Below, piece by piece: positions 1 through 4,585 of a DNA stretch of 5,738 bases. The notes below the pieces were generated by a model that made no database searches, was not told where the DNA came from, and saw only the letters and a list, made by a program, of their open reading frames with translations. This DNA comes from Microbacterium sp. (GTDB lineage Bacteria; Actinomycetota; Actinomycetes; Actinomycetales; Microbacteriaceae): contig JAITUD010000076.1 of NCBI GenBank assembly GCA_031286555.1, forward strand, positions 1 to 5,738, given 5' to 3'. The stretch's first letter is position 1. Each line of letters opens with the position of its first letter. Made by a program: the position numbers and the translations under genes.

Positions 1-96
1 ACGCAGCCGGTCTGGGCGGTCGGCTGGTGCGTCGTCATCATCGCGATCGCCGCACTCTGGGGCGCCTGGCTGTTCGGCCGGCGGCGGCGCGGGTGA
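1..96 (+). CDS. C-terminal end of an unidentified membrane protein (partial, 5' end outside window)
   Basis: The frame starting at base 1 is open to TGA at 94-96 and encodes the last 31 residues of a protein. It contains one strongly hydrophobic stretch (about residues 4-25, V-W-A-V-G-W-C then V-V-I-I-A-I-A-A-L-W), followed by G-R-R-R-R-G at the C-terminus. This is a membrane-spanning helix with a short basic tail that should lie in the cytoplasm by the positive-inside rule. Nearly every codon ends in G or C, as in the other genes here, which supports real coding. It could be the last helix of a polytopic protein or a C-terminal anchor of an exported protein; no LPxTG-like motif is visible in this short piece. 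The family cannot be named from 31 residues. Its stop lies 3 nt from the stop of the convergent regulator gene. Confidence 0.7.
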   Translation, partial: TQPVWAVGWCVVIIAIAALWGAWLFGRRRRG

Positions 97-99
97 GCG

Positions 100-510
100 C
101 TAGGCGCCGAGCCGCTTGAGCGCGGTGGTGACCGCGTACTTGGCGGATGCCGCGGCGCGGCCGACGACCTCGGCCGCGTGCGCGGCGCCGTCGGGCAGCG
201 GCATCAGATCGATGTCGGGCGCCTGATCGCCGAACGCGTCGACCAGGAAGGGCACGAGCCAGTCGTCGACCTGCTCGAGCGGGGCGACCGAGATGCTGTA
301 GAACCGGCGCTGGCCGTCTTCGCGGACCGTGACCAGATCGGCGTCGCGGAGCACCTTCAGGTGCTTCGAGACCGTGGGCTGGCTGACGCCCAGTTCGCTG
401 ACGATCTCGGTGACGCTGGTGCCGCCGTCATCCTCGTTCTCACGGCGCAGCAGGAGCTGGAGGATGTCGCGCCTCGTGCCGTCCGCGATCACGTCGAAGA
501 TGTCCGTCAT
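100..510 (-). CDS. ArsR-family winged helix-turn-helix transcriptional regulator
   Basis: Predicted 136-residue DNA-binding protein. The N-terminus (M-T-D-I-F-D-V-I-A-D-G-T-R-R-D-I-L, residues 1-17) is the typical first helix of ArsR regulators. The helix-turn-helix lies at about 34-60, with recognition helix G-V-S-Q-P-T-V-S-K-H-L-K-V-L, and the beta wing at about 62-74 (R-E-D-G-Q-R-R-F-Y-S-I). The ArsR metal-site motif (ELCVCDL) is absent and the protein has no cysteine, so metal sensing by the classical thiolate site is unlikely. An acidic loop (E-N-E-D-D-G-G, about 24-30) precedes the HTH. About 45 residues beyond the usual fold end (from about 91) include a proline/acidic linker and an Ala-rich helix; the inducer is unknown. 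The start at 510 is chosen because the ArsR homology begins there; the frame stays open upstream to 882, but that part reads antisense to the potassium channel gene. A -10-like box 6 nt before this ATG also fits. The gene is divergent from ktrBA, which it might regulate (inference). Confidence 0.88.
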   Translation of the reverse strand: MTDIFDVIADGTRRDILQLLLRRENEDDGGTSVTEIVSELGVSQPTVSKHLKVLRDADLVTVREDGQRRFYSISVAPLEQVDDWLVPFLVDAFGDQAPDIDLMPLPDGAAHAAEVVGRAAASAKYAVTTALKRLGA

Positions 511-522
511 GTGTTCAGGGTA
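511..522 (-). promoter_or_regulatory. Putative leaderless promoter (-10 box) of the ArsR-family gene
   Basis: On the minus strand TACCCT (517-522 on + reads AGGGTA) is followed by 6 nt (GAACAC) and then the ATG at 510. A TANNNT box 6-7 nt before the first base transcribed is normal actinobacterial spacing, so transcription would begin at the A of the ATG. No Shine-Dalgarno sequence lies in the gap, which agrees. No clear -35 box is seen at the expected distance. Confidence 0.45.
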
Positions 523-530
523 GCCCGGTG

Positions 531-538
531 GGTGCACC
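531..538. promoter_or_regulatory. Short palindrome GGTGCACC, candidate operator half of the arsR/ktrB intergenic region
   Basis: GGTGCACC is a perfect 8-bp palindrome located 21-28 nt upstream of the regulator ATG, between its -10 box and the expected -35 position. ArsR regulators usually bind inverted repeats overlapping their own promoter, so the location fits autoregulation. The symmetry does not extend outward, the core is short and could be chance in GC-rich DNA, and no second copy was found in the gap. Confidence 0.2.
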
Positions 539-543
539 TCGCC

Positions 544-581
544 TAGCCTTGCCAGGCCCGCGGCGCCCCACGGAGTACCAT
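544..581 (+). promoter_or_regulatory. Candidate -10 boxes for the ktrBA operon (TAGCCT 544-549; TACCAT 576-581)
   Basis: Two TANNNT hexamers on the plus strand lie in the 124-nt gap between the divergent regulator and ktrB. TAGCCT would give a leader of about 80 nt and TACCAT one of about 45 nt. TTGCCA at 549-554 resembles a -35 box but is 21 nt from TACCAT, longer than the normal 16-19 nt spacer. The operon must have a promoter here because the upstream gene points away; which box is used cannot be decided by eye. Confidence 0.25.
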
Positions 582-590
582 GACGGAGGT

Positions 591-611
591 CCGGCGGGCA
601 TCGCCGCCCGG
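591..611 (+). other. Short GC hairpin in the ktrB leader, just upstream of the ribosome binding site
   Basis: Bases 593-597 (GGCGG) pair with 604-608 (CCGCC) around a 6-nt loop, and 591-592 pair with 610-611 after a one-base bulge. The hairpin ends 12 nt before the SD-like GAGGGGG. It may stabilise the leader or tune translation, or be chance in GC-rich sequence. It is much too small to be a c-di-AMP or other known riboswitch. Confidence 0.25.
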
Positions 612-623
612 GTCGCAGACGAA

Positions 624-630
624 GAGGGGG
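624..630 (+). promoter_or_regulatory. Ribosome binding site of ktrB
   Basis: GAGGGGG at 624-630 contains the SD core GAGG (624-627), 7 nt before the ATG at 635. It fixes the ktrB start and contrasts with the regulator and transporter starts, which lack an SD. Confidence 0.6.
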
Positions 631-634
631 TCCG

Positions 635-2065
635 ATGTCGAGCAGCGTGCCGGCATCCGCTTCTCGTGTCTCCCTGCGCTGGCTGGGATCGCAGCTCCGC
701 CACTTCGTCACCTCGTCGCCGTCGCGCTTCGCGATCGTGGTGTTCGCTCTGCTGATCCTGCTCTGGACCACGCTGCTCTCGCTGCCGATCGCCTCGGCCG
801 CGGGCACCGTCACCGCACTCAGCGATGCGCTGTTCACCGCCGTCTCGACCATCTGCGTCACCGGCCTGTCCACGGTCGACATGAGCAGCTACTGGTCGCC
901 GTTCGGACACATCGTCATCTTCATCGGCGTGAACATCGGCGGACTGGGCGTGCTGACCCTGGCCTCTCTGATGGGCATGGTCATCTCGAAGAAGCTGGGC
1001 CTGAGCGCCAAGCTGATGGCCGCAGGCGACACCAACCCGCTCCGTGCGCACGGCGGAGCGGTCAACGAGAGTCAGACCGTGCGCCTCGGCGAGGTCGGCC
1101 AGCTGCTCACAACGGTCGCGATCTCCGCCCTCATCATCGAGATCGGCCTCGCCGTGCTGCTCTACCCGGCGCTGGTGCTGGCCGGCGTCGACCCGGTGTC
1201 CGCGCTCTGGGAGGCGCCGTACTTCGCGGCCATGTCGTTCACGAACACCGGCTTCGCGCCGAACGACGGCGGCGTCGCGGTGTTCTCCGATGACTACCTG
1301 GTGCTGATCCTGCTGATGGCCGGTGTGTTCCTCGGCAGCATCGGCTTCCCCGTCATCTACTCGCTCGCCAAGCATCACTGGCACTTCAAGCGCTGGTCGC
1401 TGCACGCGAAGCTGACCATCGTCACCACCGTGCTGCTGTTCTTCGTCGGCGCCGCCGTCTTCCTGCTGCTGGAGCACAGCAACCCGAAGACCTTCGGATC
1501 GATGGACGCCGCCGACACGACGGTCCAGGCGTTCTTCCTGTCCGCCATGACCAGATCCGGCGGCTTCAACGTCATCGACATGAACGACCTCTACGGCTCG
1601 TCGATGCTGGTCGCCTGCATGCTGATGTTCGTCGGCGGCGGCTCGGCATCGACCGCGGGCGGTATCAAGGTGACCACTCTCGCCGTGCTCGCGATCGCGG
1701 TGTGGTCCGAGGCGAAGGGCCGTCAGTCGGTTCAGGTGTTCGGCCGCCGCATCCCCAGCGATGTGCAGCGCGTGGCCCTGAGCGTCGTCGCCTGGGGCGC
1801 GACGATCGTGGCGATATCGACCGTCGCGATCACTCAGATCACCAGCGACGACGTGATCGACGTGCTCTTCGACGTGATCTCCGCGTTCGGCACGGTGGGG
1901 CTCACCTCGGGCGTCACCGAGACCCTCCCGGAGGCCGGCTCGTACATCCTCGCGGCGACCATCTTCATGGGGCGCGTTGGTACAGTGACTCTCGCCGCGG
2001 CGGTCGCCGCGACATCCCGATCGCAGCTCTACTCGCTGCCCGTGGACAGGCCGATCGTTGGTTGA
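635..2065 (+). CDS. ktrB: Potassium uptake channel subunit of the TrkH/KtrB family
   Basis: Predicted 476-residue integral membrane subunit that moves K+ (often Na+-dependent in this family) into the cell together with the RCK protein encoded next. The sequence shows the four-fold M1-P-M2 repeat: the P-loop/filter segments are S-T-I-C-V-T-G-L (71-79 region, filter G78), S-F-T-N-T-G-F (201-207, G206), T-R-S-G-G-F (306-311, G310) and F-G-T-V-G-L-T-S-G (418-426, G422). The third repeat has the Gly-rich intramembrane gate loop G-G-G-S-A-S-T-A-G-G-I-K (334-345). The last M2 helix carries the conserved F-M-G-R-V-G-T (R447), the arginine that faces the pore below the filter in characterised homologues. 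The length is typical, and the C-terminus D-R-P-I-V-G matches the family ending. The ATG at 635 has a good SD. The short single-RCK partner and compact size favour KtrB over the larger proteobacterial TrkH. It overlaps the partner gene by 8 nt. Confidence 0.93.
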   Translation: MSSSVPASASRVSLRWLGSQLRHFVTSSPSRFAIVVFALLILLWTTLLSLPIASAAGTVTALSDALFTAVSTICVTGLSTVDMSSYWSPFGHIVIFIGVNIGGLGVLTLASLMGMVISKKLGLSAKLMAAGDTNPLRAHGGAVNESQTVRLGEVGQLLTTVAISALIIEIGLAVLLYPALVLAGVDPVSALWEAPYFAAMSFTNTGFAPNDGGVAVFSDDYLVLILLMAGVFLGSIGFPVIYSLAKHHWHFKRWSLHAKLTIVTTVLLFFVGAAVFLLLEHSNPKTFGSMDAADTTVQAFFLSAMTRSGGFNVIDMNDLYGSSMLVACMLMFVGGGSASTAGGIKVTTLAVLAIAVWSEAKGRQSVQVFGRRIPSDVQRVALSVVAWGATIVAISTVAITQITSDDVIDVLFDVISAFGTVGLTSGVTETLPEAGSYILAATIFMGRVGTVTLAAAVAATSRSQLYSLPVDRPIVG

Positions 2066-2729
2066 GATGGTGCGGGGAGACTCCCCGGTGCTCGTCATCG
2101 GACTCGGGCGCTTCGGCGCGGCCTGCGCGGGCGAGCTGGACCGGCTCGATCGCGAGGTTCTGGCCATCGACGGCGACCTCGAGCTGGTGCAGAAGTGGTC
2201 GGAGCGCGTCACGCACACCGTGCAGGCCGATGCCCGCAACATCGACGCGCTGCGGCAGATCGGCGCGCAGGACTTCCAGGTGGCCGTGGTCGCGGTGGGC
2301 TCGCTGATCGAGGCCTCCGTGCTCATCACCGCGAACCTGGTCGACCTGAAGATCCCGCAGATCTGGGCGAAGGCCGTCTCGCAGTCGCACGGCAAGATCC
2401 TCGCCCGAGTCGGCGCGAACCACGTCATCTACCCCGAGCGCGAGGCCGGCGAGCGCGTCGCGCACCTGGTCTCGGGCCGCATGCTCGACTTCATCCGCTT
2501 CGACGACGACTTCGTGCTGGCCAAGATGTACCCGCCGAAGTTCATCCGCGGCGTTCGCCTGAACGAGTCCGGTGTGCGCACCAAGTACAGCGTCACGGTG
2601 GTGGGCGTGAAGAGCCCCGGCAAGCCGTTCCGCTACGCGGAGGCCGACACCGTGGTGACCAACCACGACCTGATCATCGTGTCGGGCACGAACAGCGACA
2701 TCGAGCGCTTCGCAGGCCTCGACCGCTGA
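2058..2729 (+). CDS. ktrA: Potassium uptake regulatory subunit, single-RCK TrkA/KtrA protein
   Basis: Predicted 223-residue cytoplasmic gating subunit. The RCK_N Rossmann domain (about 10-130) has the nucleotide motif V-I-G-L-G-R-F-G (13-20), an acidic residue at the end of beta 2 (D38, in L-A-I-D) and Q-A-D at 56-58; the segment Y-P-E-R-E-A-G (125-131) is characteristic of KtrA. The C-terminal RCK_C domain (about 140-220) is the region that binds c-di-AMP in KtrA proteins of Firmicutes; whether it does so here is inference. Family members form an octameric ring under the KtrB dimer and respond to ATP/ADP. The start is uncertain. TTG at 2058 overlaps the ktrB stop by 8 nt and has purine-rich GGACAGG ending 7 nt upstream; ATG at 2067, one nt after the ktrB stop, gives a protein shorter by 3 residues but has no spaced SD. 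Either way the two genes are translationally coupled. The stop lies 3 nt from the convergent proC stop. Confidence 0.92.
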   Translation: MVEMVRGDSPVLVIGLGRFGAACAGELDRLDREVLAIDGDLELVQKWSERVTHTVQADARNIDALRQIGAQDFQVAVVAVGSLIEASVLITANLVDLKIPQIWAKAVSQSHGKILARVGANHVIYPEREAGERVAHLVSGRMLDFIRFDDDFVLAKMYPPKFIRGVRLNESGVRTKYSVTVVGVKSPGKPFRYAEADTVVTNHDLIIVSGTNSDIERFAGLDR

Positions 2730-2732
2730 CGC

Positions 2733-3569
2733 TCAGGCGCCGGCGGCGAGCTCGCGGGCACGGGCCAGCGCGGCATCCGTCGCCTCGGCGAACACCTCGT
2801 CGAGGTGCGCCTCCTGCAGCACGGCGACCGCGCGCTCGGTGGTGCCCTTGGGGCTGGTGACGCGACGCCGCAGCTCGGCGGGGTCCTCTCCGGATGCGTC
2901 CAGAAGCGCGGTCGCGCCGATGAACGTCTGCTCGGCCATCAGGCGGGCATCCGCCTCGGCGAAGCCCTTGCCGATCGCGGCCCTCGTGAGCTCCTCGATC
3001 AGAAGGAAGACGTAGGCCGGACCGGAACCCGAGATCGTGGAGAGCGCGTCGATCTGCGACTCCGGAACCTCGATCACCGCGCCGACGGTCTCGAACAGAC
3101 GGCGCACGAGCGCCATGTCGTCCTCTGTCGCGGCAGCGCCAGCAGCGAGCCCGGTCACGGCCTTGCCCACGGTGGCGGGAGTGTTCGGCATCGAACGGAT
3201 CACGTGCGCGTCGGCGCCGAGCACGCTCGCGAAGGTGTCGAGAGTCACGCCGGCGGCGAGGCTCACGACGATCACATCGGGCCGCAGCGAGGGCGCGATC
3301 TCCCGGAGCAGGTCGGGCACCATGACCGGCTTCACACCCCCCAGGATGATGCGAGCGGATGCCGCGGCATCCGCGTTGCCCTCGGGACGATCGGCGAGTG
3401 CGATGCTCGTCACGCCGGGCAGCGCGGCGAGCGCGGCCGCCTTCTCGGCGGTGCGGTTGGTCGCGGTGATCCCGTCCGTGCGGATGCCGGAGGCGACGAC
3501 CCCCTGCAGGATCGCACCGCCCATCGAACCGGCGCCGAGGAATGCGAGGGAAGGGAGCGAGTCGGTCAT
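2733..3569 (-). CDS. proC: Pyrroline-5-carboxylate reductase (last step of proline synthesis)
   Basis: Predicted 278-residue cytosolic enzyme that reduces 1-pyrroline-5-carboxylate to L-proline with NAD(P)H (EC 1.5.1.2). The N-terminal Rossmann domain starts A-F-L-G-A-G-S-M-G-G (9-18) and has N38-R39 after beta 2, as in NADPH-preferring members. Other family blocks are I-L-G-G-V-K-P (75-81), the R-S-M-P-N-T-P-A loop (125-132), and the C-terminal helical dimerisation domain with S-T-I-S-G-S-G-P-A-Y (177-186) and the signature R-R-V-T-S-P-K-G-T-T-E (235-245). Length is normal and nothing is missing. The ATG at 3569 is preferred because GGGAGG lies 8 nt upstream; an in-frame ATG 18 nt earlier would put that SD inside the gene. 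It is transcribed alone, divergent from the cation transporter (40 nt between starts) and convergent with ktrA. A perfect 20-bp palindrome sits inside the coding region. Confidence 0.96.
   Translation of the reverse strand: MTDSLPSLAFLGAGSMGGAILQGVVASGIRTDGITATNRTAEKAAALAALPGVTSIALADRPEGNADAAASARIILGGVKPVMVPDLLREIAPSLRPDVIVVSLAAGVTLDTFASVLGADAHVIRSMPNTPATVGKAVTGLAAGAAATEDDMALVRRLFETVGAVIEVPESQIDALSTISGSGPAYVFLLIEELTRAAIGKGFAEADARLMAEQTFIGATALLDASGEDPAELRRRVTSPKGTTERAVAVLQEAHLDEVFAEATDAALARARELAAGA
3355..3374. repeat. Perfect 20-bp palindrome built from two facing GGATGC hexamers, inside proC
   Basis: Bases 3355-3374 read GCGGATGCCGCGGCATCCGC, identical on both strands; the symmetry breaks at 3354/3375. 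In proC it encodes part of an Asn-Ala-Asp-Ala-Ala-Ala-Ser-Ala stretch, a surface-loop type sequence with freedom in codon choice, including one GCA alanine codon in a gene that otherwise mostly uses GCG/GCC. Role unknown; see the finding on GGATGC enrichment. Confidence 0.75.
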
Positions 3570-3577
3570 GCCTCCAT

Positions 3578-3583
3578 CCTCCC
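3578..3583 (-). promoter_or_regulatory. Ribosome binding site of proC
   Basis: On the minus strand GGGAGG ends 8 nt before the proC ATG at 3569. It decides between that start and the in-frame ATG 18 nt further upstream. It lies within the region where the divergent transporter's -35 contacts would be, so the two genes share their control region. Confidence 0.65.
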
Positions 3584-3597
3584 GCATTCGGCCGCCG

Positions 3598-3603
3598 TAG
3601 ACT
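3598..3603 (+). promoter_or_regulatory. Putative leaderless promoter (-10 box TAGACT) of the cation transporter gene
   Basis: TAGACT is followed by 6 nt (CGTGCC) and then the ATG at 3610, the same spacing as at the ArsR-family gene. No SD precedes the ATG, so transcription probably starts at its A and the mRNA is leaderless. A matching -35 is not evident. The box lies in the 40-nt gap shared with proC. Confidence 0.5.
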
Positions 3604-3609
3604 CGTGCC

Positions 3610-4581
3610 ATGAGTGCATCCGGCGGCAGCAAGGCGATCATCGCGGCGTTCCTGGCGAACATGGGCATCGCCGCCGCGAAGCTCATCGCCTGGGCGCTGT
3701 CGGGCTCCGCCTCGATGCTCGCCGAGGGCATCCACTCGATCGCAGACTCGGGCAACCAGCTGCTGCTGATGCTCGGCGGACGGAAGGCCAGGAAGACCGC
3801 AGACCGCTCGCACCCGTTCGGCTACGGGCGCGAACGATACGTGTACGCGTTCGTCGTCTCGATCATCCTGTTCTCGCTCGGCGGCCTGTTCGCGATCTAC
3901 GAGGGCGTCGAGAAGATCACCCACCCGCACGCCCTCGACCCGGTGTGGTGGTGGCTGCCGATCGTCGTGCTGGTGATCTCGATCGGCCTGGAGTCGTTCT
4001 CGCTGCGCACGGCGATGCGCGAGAGCAACCAGCTGCGCGACAAGGGCCAGTCCTGGTTCTCCTTCATCCGCCGCGCGAAGGCGCCCGAGCTGCCTGTCGT
4101 GCTGCTCGAGGACATCGGCGCCCTGACCGGTCTGACCTTCGCGCTGCTCGGCGTGGGCCTCACCGTCATCACCGGCAACTCGGTGTTCGACGCGATCGGC
4201 ACGCTGATGATCGGCACGCTGCTGGTGCTGATCGCACTGATCCTCGGCATCGAGACGAAGAGCCTGCTGGTCGGCGAGGGCGCCACCGACGCCGACTACG
4301 ACAAGATCGTGGATGCTATCAACGACGGCCCCGAGATCGAGAAGCTCATCCACATGAAGACCCTCTACCTGGGTCCGGACGAGCTGATGGTCGCCGCGAA
4401 GATCGCGCTCACCCAGAACAAGACGGTGCGCGAGGCGGCCGACGACATCGACGAGATCGAGAAGCGCATCCGCGCCGCAGTGCCCGTCGCGCGCGTGATC
4501 TACATCGAGCCGGACATCTACCGACCTGCGCTCGACCCCGAGCCGTCCACGGACGCGTTCGTCCTGAAGTCGGCGGACTGA
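3610..4581 (+). CDS. Cation diffusion facilitator (CDF) family transporter, ZnT9-like type
   Basis: Predicted 323-residue inner membrane protein that probably exports a divalent metal (Zn2+, Mn2+ or similar) by proton antiport. About six membrane helices are visible: roughly 10-30, 36-56, 76-97, 112-132, 161-186 and 190-216. Helix 2 has the metal-site motif A-E-G-I-H-S-I-A-D-S (H42 and D46), followed by the family block H-P-F-G-Y-G-R-E-R-Y (68-77). Helix 5 carries V-V-L-L-E-D-I-G-A-L-T-G-L (163-175): D168 occupies the usual Asp position, but the partner His of HxxxD is V164, with E167 next to Asp. That E-D arrangement and the R-A-K-A-P-E-L linker before it resemble the SLC30A9/ZnT9-like CDF branch. 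The cytoplasmic C-terminal domain (about 217-305) ends with V-I-Y-I-E-P-D-I-Y. The metal is not predictable with confidence. ATG 3610 fits a leaderless promoter. It is probably cotranscribed with the next gene, which starts 4 nt after the stop. Confidence 0.92.
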   Translation: MSASGGSKAIIAAFLANMGIAAAKLIAWALSGSASMLAEGIHSIADSGNQLLLMLGGRKARKTADRSHPFGYGRERYVYAFVVSIILFSLGGLFAIYEGVEKITHPHALDPVWWWLPIVVLVISIGLESFSLRTAMRESNQLRDKGQSWFSFIRRAKAPELPVVLLEDIGALTGLTFALLGVGLTVITGNSVFDAIGTLMIGTLLVLIALILGIETKSLLVGEGATDADYDKIVDAINDGPEIEKLIHMKTLYLGPDELMVAAKIALTQNKTVREAADDIDEIEKRIRAAVPVARVIYIEPDIYRPALDPEPSTDAFVLKSAD

Positions 4582-4585
4582 CGGC

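Noticed and set aside
85..109. 6-bp stem (85-90 with 104-109) as a bidirectional terminator at the first convergent junction
   Set aside because: A 6-bp stem with a 13-nt loop in GC-rich DNA is easily random and has no T-tract. It is mentioned only as a weak possibility.
550..634. c-di-AMP (ydaO-type) riboswitch ahead of the potassium channel gene
   Set aside because: Such riboswitches are known before K+ transport genes, but they need well over 100 nt with complex pseudosymmetric folds. Here only a 5-7 bp hairpin is visible in a leader of about 80 nt or less.
511..882. N-terminal extension of the ArsR-family protein up to an ATG at 882
   Set aside because: The extension lies antisense to ktrB and its leader and has no domain homology. 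The protein family starts at M-T-D-I-F-D, and a -10 box sits just upstream of that ATG.
580..1293. Plus-strand open frame starting at ATG 580, overlapping ktrB
   Set aside because: It is a different frame from ktrB with an Arg-rich, domain-free translation. The ktrB frame carries all four filter motifs and a proper SD.
1847..1880. Repeated GACGTGATC in ktrB (D-D-V-I-D-V-L-F-D-V-I)
   Set aside because: The repeat follows from repeated Asp-Val-Ile residues with favoured codons. It is short and has no further copies.
515..2428. Very long open frame on the minus strand opposite ktrB and ktrA
   Set aside because: Its translation is low-complexity Arg/Asp/His/Gly-rich with no recognisable domain. 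It is the usual consequence of GC-ending codons leaving the antisense frame free of stops, and the plus-strand genes here have unmistakable family motifs.
2746..2755. GCGAGCTCGC palindrome near the ktrA/proC junction as a terminator
   Set aside because: It has no loop, is only 10 bp, and lies inside the proC coding sequence. It is unlikely to fold as a terminator hairpin.
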